A DNA stretch of 64,000 bases from Laburnicola sp. R22_1 (taxonomy: Eukaryota > Ascomycota > Dothideomycetes > Pleosporales > Didymosphaeriaceae), in the NCBI GenBank assembly GCA_014281115.1, contig JACONQ010000011.1, positions 2,356,001-2,420,000 of the forward strand, in the 5' to 3' direction. Each line of letters begins with the position of its first letter. The stretch's first letter is position 1. Of this stretch, positions 37,071 through 47,545 are shown piece by piece. A program made the position numbers and the translations under genes. Below the pieces are notes generated by a model. That model was not told the origin of the DNA, did not search any database, and was given only the letters and a program-made list of their open reading frames with translations.

Positions 37071-38940
37071 ATGGCGAACAACACATACGCCATCCTGGCG
37101 CTTTTGCCGGTCGTTGCGTACTACATGTACACGCTAATATACAACTGGCGCTTCAAAAAATTCATGGACATACCGCAGTTGCCGCGTTCATTGTTTATGG
37201 GACATCTCAAGTACATTGCGGCGAGCTTTAAAACCCTAGGCGACTCTCGACGTCATATCGGTATGTATTATACGGCTTCAATGCATCACACAGTTGACTT
37301 GATAATTGATATTGTATGGCAGATTACATTTTCGAGATCATGTTGAAAGATGCCAATCGCCCCGAAATCATGCTCGTGGATGTGCGGCCTATGCAACGTG
37401 CGTTGCTCCTTGTAGCTTCCCACGCTGTCGCAGAACAGATTACCAAAGTTTCCAAGATGTTCCCGTTGAGTGTCCCCAAATCACCCACTATATTTGCCTT
37501 TAGCCGCTTGATTGGTATTGAGTCGGTGCTCAGCAAAGAGGTAAGAATGTGTGCACTTGGCTCTAGCAGCACTGTTCTTCAAGCAAGTTCGATAATCGAG
37601 CTTGAACTGACGATTGTAGGGCGAGGCATGGAAGTCACTTCGCAAAAGGTTCAACCCCGGATTCGCGCCGCAGCATTTGACTACACTCCTACCAGCCATA
37701 ATCAACAAATCGACGATCTTCATGGAAAAGCTCGACTCTTTGGCTAAGTCTGGGGTTGACTTCGAATTTGAGCCTCTCTGTACTAACGTCACGTTCGACA
37801 TCATTGGGGATGTCATCATGAATATTAGCTTTGAAGCTCAAGATCTGAAAGTAGCCGGCCATCCTGTCGTGTACCACTTCCGGAAACTTGTCACAACATT
37901 CGCCAAAAATAGCCGACCGGGACTCATCCCCTGGTGGGCGAACCTCCCATTGGCGATAAATCGAATCTACCATAGCAACAGGGCGGACGCGGCTATCAAG
38001 AAGTGCATTGAATACAAATTTGATGAGATCAAATCTGGGCAAAATGTAGAAGCAAAACAGTCCAAAGACCGCTCAGTACTTGCACTTGCTCTTAAAGATA
38101 TAGACCACCTGACCAGCGAAAACCTCCAGAGTACTGCGGACCAAATCAAAACCTTCTTGTTTGCCGGACATGACACGACATCGATTTTGCTTCAGTGGCT
38201 ATTTTACGCGCTCTCTATAAACCCGAAATGCCTGGATTCCATCCGTGCGGAACACGATGCGGTCTTTGGGGATCAGGACCCTCGCGAAGTCCTACTCGCG
38301 AAACCTGATGAGACGCTCCGAGCTCTTCCGTACACTTCGGCTTGCATCAAGGAAGCGCTCCGTCTTTGGCCTCCGGCCAGCTCCGCACGACTTGTCCCCC
38401 AAGGCAATGGTTTCAAGGTCCACCTTGAAGATGGACGAGACATCTGCATTGATGAAACAATAATCTACATAAATCACTATATGATCCAACGTGACCCGAA
38501 AGTATACGGAGCGACAGCCGACGACTTCGTCCCGGAGCGCTGGCTCGGCGACAGCGATACGACGTCGTCGCGGAAGGACGAGGATTGGAAACAGTCTGGA
38601 GAGAGCAAGATTCCTATCAGTGCATGGAGACCATTCGAGAGAGGACCGCGGAATTGCATTGGCCAGGAATTGGCGAACTTGGAAGCGAGAGTCATCTTAG
38701 CTTGCACGATCCGGAGATATGATTTCACCAAGATTGGCGCTGGCGAGGCCGAACTGAATGAAAAGGGAAAGCCTGTCGTTGACGAGAAAGGAAGATACAA
38801 ATTGAAGTCGGAGCTGTTTAATGTAAGTCAATTTGAATTCTATGCTTGAAAGATGCTAATGGGCGTTGTAGGCTCCGGTTGTCACTTCCAAGCCGTTTGA
38901 CAGGATGGTGATGAGGGTCAGTTTCCACGACGAGGAGTAG
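37071..38940 (+). CDS. cytochrome P450 monooxygenase
   Basis: A membrane-anchored haem monooxygenase of 559 residues. Four exons: 37,071-37,260, 37,323-37,540, 37,620-38,822 and 38,872-38,940 (introns 62, 79 and 49 bp). The N-terminal hydrophobic segment at about 6-24 is the ER anchor. Motifs are complete: WKSLRKRF (helix C), I-helix AGHDTTS at 318-324, ExxR as EALR at 381-384, PERW at 441-444, and the haem loop FERGPRNCIG at 475-484 with Cys482. The CYP family cannot be assigned with confidence; the general look is of fungal microsomal enzymes used in secondary or fatty-acid metabolism. Its neighbours are a transposon 214 bp upstream and the cyclotransferase-like gene downstream. No lesions are visible. 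Confidence 0.93.
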
Positions 38941-39412
38941 CATCCAGTAGAGAAATATTGTAGCCATATGATTCAAATAGTGTCATCTGGGGCTGTTGAC
39001 ATGACACGTTATACGAGGGAGATTCATGATTTCAAATTATAAGAATCTCACACGGCCTTGATATTTTGCTCAGACGCTATAGCTCAGGTTCACTATATGG
39101 TAAACAAACATGAAGAGAATATCAAAAGAACCGAATGTCAGACATAGTCATGTCTGTATTCGGTTTCCTTTGTTTTCCGATCGGCAAACCGGTACTTCAA
39201 AGGCCGATAGTGATGAGAAATCAAAAGTTGTGATTCATGATAGCAGATGCCATCCGGACGAAACACGGGTAGCTCACAACATAAAGCAACTCAAGTCCTA
39301 TACTATCCCAGACCTCTTCCCTGAACGCGGAAAGTGAGTGGAAACGCGTGCCGAGGTTAATCAATTGTCCAACAGCATAGTGTGCACAGACAGCACGTAA
39401 GCAGGCCTCACG
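38941..39412. other. intergenic region between P450 and cyclotransferase
   Basis: This 472-bp region lies between two genes in the same direction. The short open frame at 39,110-39,337 has no recognisable features and is not called. Confidence 0.5.
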
Positions 39413-40507
39413 ATGACCTCAACATACCACGCGCTTGCCGACCGTCCCGACAGCCACGTTGAGCAGGTATCGCAATGCTGGCTCAGCCGCATCAGCACCT
39501 GTATAAAGAATACGTGCCGCCGTGAGCACACTGCGAACGCGCCGCGCGTCTGGGCTCGCCTCCCGGAAACGACACGGGGACGTCGCGATGCCTCCTTGAC
39601 CGAAGCCTCCTTCGACGCGAACGCGCTTACAGAATCGGATATCCAGGCTGTGAGCGAAAAGGGAAAGACAGTCTTGTACTTGGCGTACGGATCGAATCTC
39701 TGCAATGAGACCTTCCGAGGGAAAAGAGGCATCCGGCCCATTTCACAGATCAACGTGCTCGTCCCTTCGCTGCGCTTGACCTTCGATCTTCCGGGCGTCC
39801 CATACATCGAGCCATGTTTCGCGAACACGGCAATGCGCGATCCCGATGCCATGGACAAGGCAGACTACCACAAGGATCGCTGGCATAAAGGCCTCGTCGG
39901 CTGCGTATACGAAGTTACCCCGAGCGACTACGCGCATATCATCGCGACCGAGGGTGGAGGCGCGGGATATCAGGATATACTGGTGGACTGCTATCCACTG
40001 CCAGACAGCGATGCCGTGCCCTCGAAACCCCCGACAGGGGGCTTCGTCGCGCACACGCTCTTCGCGCCCGCTGCAAAGTCGCGCGCTCGTCCTGATCCTT
40101 CGTACGCGCAGCCTTCTCTGCGCTACCTCAACCTTATTACCACCGGCGCCGTCGAACTCTCCCTCCCGCGGGAATATCAGGACTACTTGGACGATATCCG
40201 GACATATACTATTACGACAAAGCGGCAGGAGATGGGCAAGGCGCTGTTTGCTGGGATATGGTGGCCGTTTCTACAATTGCTTTTTGCGCTGAACGCGAAG
40301 TTTCAGGATAAGCATGGGAGGAGTCCAAAGTGGTTGGTGCAGCTTTCGGCTTTGCTTTTCACAGGCATGTGGGGGACTTATGATACGGCGCTCAAGCAGG
40401 TTTTTGGGGATGGGGAGAGAACTGAGGGGGAAGAGGTGTTGGGGACGTGGGGAGGGCAAATACGCGGAGAGGAGCGGGATTTTATTAGAGAGGGATCTAG
40501 GGGTTAG
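39413..40507 (+). CDS. gamma-glutamylcyclotransferase-like protein
   Basis: An unspliced gene of 364 codons. It carries the cyclotransferase signature YLAYGSNL (YGSNL at 92-96) with ETFRGKRGIRPISQINVLVP after it, LTFDLPGVPYIEPCFANT, and a candidate catalytic Glu180 in IIATEGGGAGY. These blocks match the fungal GGCT-like family that includes GliK of the gliotoxin cluster, but also many stand-alone proteins. The C-terminus has two hydrophobic segments (about 293-313 and 323-341), suggesting membrane association. The first 80 residues are poorly conserved-looking, so the true start could be an ATG in an upstream exon. The AT-rich block begins about 20 bp after the stop codon. Confidence 0.82.
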   Translation: MTSTYHALADRPDSHVEQVSQCWLSRISTCIKNTCRREHTANAPRVWARLPETTRGRRDASLTEASFDANALTESDIQAVSEKGKTVLYLAYGSNLCNETFRGKRGIRPISQINVLVPSLRLTFDLPGVPYIEPCFANTAMRDPDAMDKADYHKDRWHKGLVGCVYEVTPSDYAHIIATEGGGAGYQDILVDCYPLPDSDAVPSKPPTGGFVAHTLFAPAAKSRARPDPSYAQPSLRYLNLITTGAVELSLPREYQDYLDDIRTYTITTKRQEMGKALFAGIWWPFLQLLFALNAKFQDKHGRSPKWLVQLSALLFTGMWGTYDTALKQVFGDGERTEGEEVLGTWGGQIRGEERDFIREGSRG

Positions 40508-40636
40508 GGACATAGTGGTAGGAAGAATAAAGATTTAGTTTAGTTAATGTTTAGAATAACTAGGGTATACTATAGGTTTTAGTTATTACTAAAAATTAGG
40601 CCTTAGGTAACTAGATATATATATGTGTGTTATTAA

Positions 40637-40742
40637 ATTAACTACCTAGAAGAAGAAGAAGAATAAAGGCTTTTATTTTAAATAATATAAAAAAATAGAG
40701 CCCTTTACTTAGTAATTAAAAAGAGTATAAAAAAATAATTAT
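40637..40742 (+). repeat. MITE-like repeat, copy 6
   Basis: It starts AATTAACTACCTAGAAGAAG, with the AAAGGCTTTTATTTTAAATA core, GAGCCCTTTACTTAGTAATT and an AAAAAGAGTATAAAAAA end. Confidence 0.6.
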
Positions 40743-42126
40743 AAAAAAGAGCATATATATATATATATATATATTAGTTATAGTAGTATATAGTATTAAT
40801 TTAACTATCTAGAAATAGAATAATAAAGCCTATAGGTGTCTTATATATATATAATAGCTAGAAAGCTACTAAATTAGTAATAAGCTAGCTAGAAAAAAAT
40901 AGCTAGGGGTAAAAATACTAAAAGTAATAAGTGCTTATATATAATAGGCTAGCTAGAAAGCTACTTACTTAGTAGTAAACTAGACTATTTATTTTAGTAG
41001 CTTAGAGTATCTCTAAGAGTAAAATAAGTTAAGTAACTAGTAGATTAGAGTAAGAACTAATAGTTAGAGGATAGCTTTTAATTATTAGTGTTTAGAAGTT
41101 TTATTAGGTAGTTCACTATTAAATTTATTACTTAAGTATTTTTTTATAAAGAGTTAAATATAAAGTTAATTAGGTTAGTAAATTTAGAGTTATTATTAAA
41201 AAAATTATTATAATAGATAGGCTCTTTACCTTCTAATTTACTATTATAATAGGTAGTGTTATTATTTTCTAGACTATTATTATAATAAGTAATACCTAGT
41301 TTATAAATATTATTCTTATTAAGCGCCTCTTTTTAGTATAATTACTATAGTCTATACTAAATTAGGTATCTTTTAGTTTATTTAGCTACTTTAGTAATAG
41401 CTAGAAAAAGTAGTAAAAAGTAGTTAGCTAAAGTAATTAGGCTTAAGTTTTACTTTAGAGTCTTTATTATTAAAAATGTAGTTAGAGTTACCTAATATAT
41501 ATTAATTTTAGAACTCTTAGAGAATAATAGTATAGAGTTATTAAATTTAAAGGCTAACTACTAGTAAGTTTAAGATAAAAGTATAATTATAATAGAAATA
41601 TTTAACTATAATTTATTAATAAGTTAAACTAAAAGGTAGCTAAATAATATTAATAGTCTAGTAATTAGTTATCTAGTTAAATACTTAATATATGGTAAAT
41701 AAAAGCTAAAGTACTTATAGTAAAAAGAGTAGATTTTTATAACTAGTACTACTCTAGTTTAAATATAAGTTTAACTAAAGTCTAAAGTAGTAAAAGATTA
41801 AAATAAAGTGTAGAAGGCTACTTAGTAAGGTAAAGTAGTAAAAGATTAAAATAGACTAAATAAAGCTACTTAGTAAAATTAGTGCTAGAGTAATCTAGTG
41901 TTTATTTTTTCTAAGTATTAGAGTAGTTTATTAGGGACGTCTATTATATAAATAGTAAAGAATAATAAGAAAAAATACTTAAGAGGTTAATAGTTAGCCT
42001 TAGTAAGGTATTTAGATTTAATAGGTCTAGATATTTTATAAGTATAAGCTAGTGTACTTAGTAAGTAAAATAGAATATTTTATAAAAAAGTAAAAGTATT
42101 ACTTATATAAAATCTTTATATTTTTA

Positions 42127-42230
42127 TAATTACTTTTTTACACTCTTTTTAATTACTAAGTAAAAAGCTTTACTTTTTTATTATATTATTTAAGATAAAA
42201 GCCTTTATTATTTTACCTCTAGGTAAATAA
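42127..42230 (-). repeat. MITE-like repeat, copy 7
   Basis: An inverted copy with ACACTCTTTTTAATTACTAA, AGCTTTACTTTTTTATTATA and the AAAGCCTTTATTATTTTACC core. Confidence 0.6.
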
Positions 42231-42254
42231 TTTAATAATATATATAAAATCTTT

Positions 42255-42350
42255 ATTACACTTCTTTTAATTACTAAGTAGAGAACTCTACTTTTTTATT
42301 ATATTATTTAAACTGAAAGCCTTTATTATACTACCCCTAAGTAGTTAATT
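42255..42350 (-). repeat. MITE-like repeat, copy 8
   Basis: An inverted copy immediately next to copy 7, with TTAATTACTAAGTAGAGAAC, the AAAGCCTTTATTATACTACC core and an AAGTAGTTAATTTAA end. Confidence 0.6.
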
Positions 42351-42500
42351 TAATATTATATATAAATAAAATCTTTATAAATAGTGCTATAGCGCCTCTA
42401 GAGTCTAATTCTAATTTTCTTTACTTAGTGCCTTTAGCCTCTATAATATAATACTTATTAACTATTATAGGCAAATTAGTCTTTAAAGGTAATATAGTTA

Positions 42501-42910
42501 TTATTTATTATTATTTATTATTATTTATTATTATTTATTATTATTTATTATTATTTATTATTATTTATTATTATTTATTATTATTTATTATTATTTATTA
42601 TTATTTATTATTATTTATTATTATTTATTATTATTTATTATTATTTATTATTATTTATTATTATTTATTATTATTTATTATTATTTATTATTATTTATTA
42701 TTATTTATTATTATTTATTATTATTTAGTATTATTTATTATTATTTATTATTATTTAGTATTATTTAGTATTATTTATTATTATTTAGTATTATTTAGTA
42801 TTATTTATTATTATTTAGTATTATTTAGTATTATTTATTATTATTTAGAAATATTTAGAAATATTTAGAAATATTTAGAAATATTTAGAAATATTTAGAA
42901 GTATTTAGAG
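42501..42910. repeat. 10-bp minisatellite, 41 units
   Basis: Twenty-two exact units of TTATTTATTA run from 42,501 to 42,720. Twelve units in which TTATTTAGTA alternates with it follow; from 42,751 they settle into a 30-bp order of two variants then one original. The array ends with ATATTTAGAA-type units to 42,910. Confidence 0.95.
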
Positions 42911-43079
42911 TAGCCTTTTAATAAACTAAAGAAGTTTCTTTTAGTAAATCTAAATATAACCTATTAAACTAGAGTATAAAGTCTTATAAATATAACTAAT
43001 AAAATTTTCTACTATTTATACTATAACTAGTAGCTAGTAAACTTAAAATTTTAGTCTTTTTAAATAGGCCTTAGTAGTA

Positions 43080-43781
43080 AGCTCGGCTATATAGCTATTA
43101 ATCACATAGGGTTCCTAATCACCCTACCAAAACGCGCACCCTAAATAAAACACGCGATATCTCTCAACAACGCTCTTATAATTGCCATTAAGTACACATA
43201 GATTCAAGCGCTACAGCTACTATAGCTACTGCAGCCCTTTCTAAAGCGCTTAATATAGTATATTTACGTTACTGAGCTACTAAAGCCTCAGCTGCGCGCA
43301 TACCCTCCATAATAGTCTCTACCTCTGCAAAGCGTTGATTTGGGTCTATCTAAACGCGCTTTCGTGGCCGGTGAGAGCTAGTAGTCTGTAGATAATACTC
43401 AAGGCGTCTTTTCTCTAATTCTAGCCCTGTAGCTCTAGCATTCGCAGCTGCTAGCGCCTTACCTACTTTTTGTAGGAGGAGCCAGGTCCTACAACCTAGG
43501 TTTTCAAGGCTCTGGACGTCGCGCTGCGCCAAGTAGAGATCCCAAGGGCCTTAAGGGGTAGAGAGAAAGCTCTAAGGCTGCTGCTAAGGTTGCTGCTAAG
43601 GCGTAGGCGTTATAGGCCTCTAAGAGACCTGCAACGAGCTAAGCACGTGATTAATATTAAATGGGCAGATACCAGCAGCCTGCCAACCAGCTCGAATCAC
43701 ACGCTCTGTGAAGCCTTCCTCCCTAGCTTGATAGTAGCAGGCAATAAAGCGCTCCTTCTTAATAGGCGCGGCGTTGTCAAG
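43080..43781 (-). mobile_element. older inverted copy of element 1, left part
   Basis: This is the reverse complement of roughly 44,875-45,571 of element 1, with many G/C-to-A/T differences. It begins at a TA (43,078-43,079) with a mutated TIR (AGCTCGGCTATATAG...) and carries the C-terminal end of the same transposase on -. It breaks at 43,782, where element 1 has inserted, and resumes at 45,574. Confidence 0.85.
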
Positions 43782-43783
43782 TA

Positions 43784-45571
43784 AGCTAGCGTACAAGGAT
43801 CCTGATCACCCGGTGTTTCTGATCACCCCATCAAAACGCGACACCTGAACAAAACACGCGATATCTCTCTACAACGCTCATCAATATGGACGCCCGCGAG
43901 CATGCTATACAATCCGCTATTCGCGATTTCGCTGCAGGTCTTTATACAAGTCAGCGTGCAGCTGCAAAGGCGTACGGCATCTCCCAGTCTACGCTATCGA
44001 TGCGACTCCGTGGCGTAACAACGAGCTCGCTCAGTCACCAGCACCAGCAGCGATTAACTCCTCGACAGGAGGACTTTCTAGTAGAATGGATCCTTGAAGA
44101 AGACGCGCGCGCCTGCCCTCCTCACACGCTCGCGCGCGAGAAATGGCCAATCGAATCCTACGTATGAACGGCGACGATCGTCCTGTTGGCAAGCACTGGC
44201 TATACCACTTTATCAAGCGCCAGCCACGTATCGCCTCTGTAGTCGGCAGAAAGCTAGAGGCTCAGAGAGCTGATGCAGCGACTCCAGAGCAGTTGCGCGC
44301 GTTCCTAGAGCGCTATGAGCAGACTCGACAGCGGCTCAACATACAGGCGGAGAATACATACAATATGGATGAGACTGGCGTTGCTCTAGGAGTATGTACA
44401 AACACTAGAGTACTCTCTAGTAGTCAGAAAAAGAAGGCTTACATTCGGTCTCCAGAGAATCGCGAGTGGGTCTCTATAATTGAGTGCGTATCGGCGACAG
44501 GGCAGAAACTACGCTGCGCAGTTATCTTCAAAGGCCAGAGCCTACAGACTACCTGGTTCCCAGCTAAATCCGTGCCTAGCTGGCTCTATACAACCTCTGA
44601 GAACGGATGGACGTCGAAAGCGATAGGTGTTGAGTGGCTACAGCGTATATTCATACCTGAGACGGCTATAGGTGATGGCCAGTACCGCCTTCTTATCCTC
44701 GACGGTCACGGCAGCCATATTGATATAGACTTCCTTTGGCTCTGCAAGCAGCATCGAATCGAGCTCTTATACCTACCTGCGCACTCCTCACACGTCCTAC
44801 AGCCTCTAGATCTTGCTCCTTTCTCTGTAATCAAGTCTAGTTACAGACGTCAGATCCAGGAGCTCGCATCACTCGACGACGCTGCGCCTGTCAAGAAGGA
44901 GCGCTTTATCACCTGCTATCATCAAGCTAGGAGGAAGGCTTCACAGAGCGTGTGATTCGAGCTGGCTGGCAGGCATCTGGTATCTGCCCATTCAACATCA
45001 ATCACGTGCTCAGCTCGTCGCAGGTCTCTCAGAGGCCTACTACGCCTACACGTCAGCAGCAGCCTCAGCAGCAGCTCCAGAGCTTCCTCTCGACTCCCCA
45101 GGGCCCTCACGATCTCTATATAGCGCAGCGCAGCGTCCAGAGCGTTGAGAATCTAGGTCGTACGACCCGGCTGCTCCTACAGAAAGCAGGTAAGGCTCTA
45201 GCAGCTGCAAATACTAGAGCTGCAGGCCTAGAAGCAGAGAAAAGACGCCTTGAGCAGCAGCTAGAGATATCTACCTCTCAGCGTCAGCGTAAGCGCGTTC
45301 GAGTAGACCCAAATCAACGCTTTGCAGAGGTAGAGAGTATTAGGGAGGCTATGCGCGCAGCTGAGGCTTCAGCAGTCCAACCACGTAGATCTACTATATC
45401 AAGCACCTCAGAAACAGCTGCTATAGCTACAGCAGCTGCAGCGCTTGAATCTATGTGTAGTCAATGGCAATTATAAGCAGCGTTGCTGAGATATCGCGCG
45501 TTTTGTGCAGGTGTCGCGTTTTGGTAGAGTGATCAGAAACACCGGGTGATCAGGATCCTTGTACGCTAGCT
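43784..45571 (+). mobile_element. pogo-type element 1, little RIP, full termini
   Basis: The element is 1,788 bp with TIRs of about 75 bp. The outer 44 bp are identical at both ends (AGCTAGCGTACAAGGATCCT...), and TA duplications lie at 43,782-43,783 and 45,572-45,573. Base composition is balanced, so RIP has barely touched it. It sits inside the older copy of its own family. Removing it and one TA rejoins that copy (GTTGTCAAG-TA-ATGCGAGCTC). Confidence 0.95.
43886..45476 (+). pseudogene. transposase of element 1, two frame breaks
   Basis: A pogo/CENP-B-like DDE transposase in three open pieces. 43,886-44,167 carries the HTH (AIRDFAAGLYTSQRAAAKAYG, a psq-type helix-turn-helix). 44,143-44,955 carries the catalytic core: YNMDETG with the first Asp, LLILDGHGSHID with the second, and HSSHVLQPLDLAPF. 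44,952-45,476 carries the C-terminal coiled-coil and basic region (RKRVRVDPNQRFAEV). Frame changes are needed at about 44,141 (RE / MANRIL) and about 44,940 (KA / ERVIRAGWQ). The second occurs identically in the older copy. The catalytic residues themselves look intact. A pair of tiny introns is not supported by splice sites. Confidence 0.8.
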
Positions 45572-45573
45572 TA

Positions 45574-45596
45574 ATGCGAGCTCCTGGATCTGGCGT
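45574..45596 (-). mobile_element. fragment of the older element-1 copy between two insertions
   Basis: ATGCGAGCTCCTGGATCTGG continues the older copy past element 1, matching the reverse complement of about 44,855-44,875. It is cut again at 45,597 by element 2. A short further piece seems to follow at 47,526-47,545 (CTAATTATAA against CTTGATTACAG). Confidence 0.7.
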
Positions 45597-45598
45597 TA

Positions 45599-47523
45599 AG
45601 TCGGGTGGGGTAGTTTCCGACACCGGGTAGTTTCCGACACCCCGCAAAATTTCGCCGCTGCCACCACTTGGGTTGCGAATATGCTCACAACTTTATCAAA
45701 TAGATTTGTAAAAATATAAAAAAATTATATTCGAAGTATTTAATCGCTTTCTTTATCTATGCTTAAATCACAATTAAGATATTGTTGTGTTCGTCGTTGT
45801 TCTCGCGCTGAACGTCGAACCAATAGCTGCTCCGCTTCCTCTTTAGAGCTACTTTCCTCCTCTACAATAATGACCTTCTGCGATGCGTTTCTCACTTTGC
45901 GAACACGTTAAGAGGGCACCTAATTAGCCTGCGAGAGAACTTCTGCAAGACTTGCGAAGCGTTCGTTTGGATTAATTGCGACTTTGCGGCGTTTTGGCGG
46001 ATTTGCTTGATTAACCTGCTCGCGCAAGGAAGTAATCTTATAATTTTTCGTGGTGACCTCTATTGAGGTATGGTCAAATGCCTTGGTGGTAAGCTGAACA
46101 CATCGTCGTGTAGTTAGTGAGAAGCTCTTCTCAGAAAATAGCTTTACAACATCGCTGCCACGTTTTGGCGTCCTGATATCCTTGGTAGAAGAGGGTGGTG
46201 TTGACGGCCGTTCGCGCACCACCACCCAGCGAGAACCCAAGGGCTTCCTCACGTTCTTAGGGTATAGCCCTATTGCTTTCCACCCAGATTGGACACACTG
46301 CTCTTGAAGGCCAATTTTACGCGCTTCTGCATAAAATTCGAGAAACTTGGCCTTCCTAAGCTTTGTTGCATCTGTCTCAGCCCCATACTCGCTAACGAAG
46401 CGCCGATACGCCACCTTTAGGCTAGAGAAACAACTAAGATCTAAAGGCTGGAGTATATGTGAAGTATAGGCAGGGATAAAGAGTAAGTGGACATTATTTA
46501 TATAATATGCAGTCATAAATTCGTCCAAGGTATGACTGCCATGGCTGTTAACAATAAGCAACCGTGTCTCGGACAGATTGTTAGGCTCAGTCTGGGGCAA
46601 GAACACCTTCTCCAGCCACTCGACAGTAATATTATTACTTGTCCACCCATTTTGCGAGAAGGTAACATGCCAGCGAGGATGTTAAGTCAAAAACTCCTTC
46701 TTAAACCACTGCTCCTAGATGCTCTTAGCCTTGAAGATAACCAAAGGTTCAAGAACGACGCTGAGCGTAGAGATACACTCTACTATAGAGGTCTAAGTAT
46801 AGGCATTTATTGTCTTAACTAGTACAGCATTAGGGTTCTCTTGCGAGGAGCCTATAACAAGCCTATTAACTCCCTAGCCCTCCATGATACCGCCCTCGTC
46901 GGAGTTGTACCTGTGTCGGGGGGGAATCCAGGTCACGGTCTCGTACAGGTCGAATATTTGCCTGATACTTTCAGGAGTGGCCGCATTTATGCGTTCCCAG
47001 CTAGTCCAGCGGCCCAACTTTGACTTAATGGCTGGGCGGCGTCTCATAAATTAACTAGTCCACTCCTTCCCCAGGTTCTTGTGGTCACCCTCTCGCTTGA
47101 GAACGGCTGTTGCGATAGCTCGCACTTGCGCATAGGTTGGCGCGTAACTAAGGGCTTCTTAACAGAGAATCTAGCGCTCTAGATACTCTTCTTAAATAAC
47201 TAAAAGCCGCTATGCACCATTGTGGGCATGCAGGTGGGGTTAGGCACCATTAAAGCGGCCGCGAAGAGTGTTGCGTGGTACCCCATATTAAGTAGCAGCA
47301 GTGGCCAAAGCGACCCCAGATTTGAGGTCTGCAAGTGCGTTCTAGACATCTCCTTCTGTGTAACTAGCTATTCAAAGTTAGAGAAAACGATGCAAAAGGA
47401 AAAATTGAAATTGATAAAGAATTGAGGTTGTAAGAATTATTTTTCGGTCAGCGTGCATGGTGGGGGAGCGCGATTGCGGGGCTGTCGGAAACTACCCGGT
47501 GTCGGAAACTACCCCACCCGACT
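45599..47523 (-). mobile_element. pogo-type element 2 with TIRs and TA duplication
   Basis: The element is 1,925 bp, flanked by TA at 45,597-45,598 and 47,524-47,525. The termini begin AGTCGGGTGGGGTAGTTTCC and are identical for about 41 bp at both ends. Each TIR contains GGGTAGTTTCCGACA twice in tandem, probably two transposase contact sites. Most of the element is balanced in composition, but its gene is broken. Confidence 0.93.
45920..47140 (-). pseudogene. transposase of element 2, broken by stops
   Basis: Read on - from about 47,140: VRAIATAVLKREGDHKNLG (the CENP-B HTH end), PATPESI-like AATPESIRQIFDLYETV, the catalytic region, and a long open C-terminal part at 45,920-46,606 (AYTSHILQPLDLSCFSSLK, WKAIGLYPKNVRKPLG, ending INPNERFASLAEVL). 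Several in-frame stops occur between about 46,610 and 47,060. The catalytic LLIVNSHGSH block has Asn where the family has Asp, a G-to-A type loss. The copy is inactive. Confidence 0.8.
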
Positions 47524-47545
47524 TAAGCAATATCTAATTATAACA

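Larger units (their letters stand above)
40508..42500. repeat. AT-rich RIP-degraded repeat block
   Basis: No coding domain was recognised. It contains MITE-like copies (annotated separately), an (AT)n run at about 40,750-40,775, and many AGTAG/CTAG-rich low-complexity stretches. The composition drop begins right behind the cyclotransferase gene. Confidence 0.6.

Noticed and set aside
42501..42910. Possible CRISPR-like or telomeric array
   Set aside because: Units are contiguous with no spacers, and the sequence is not a fungal telomere repeat (TTAGGG); it is a plain minisatellite.
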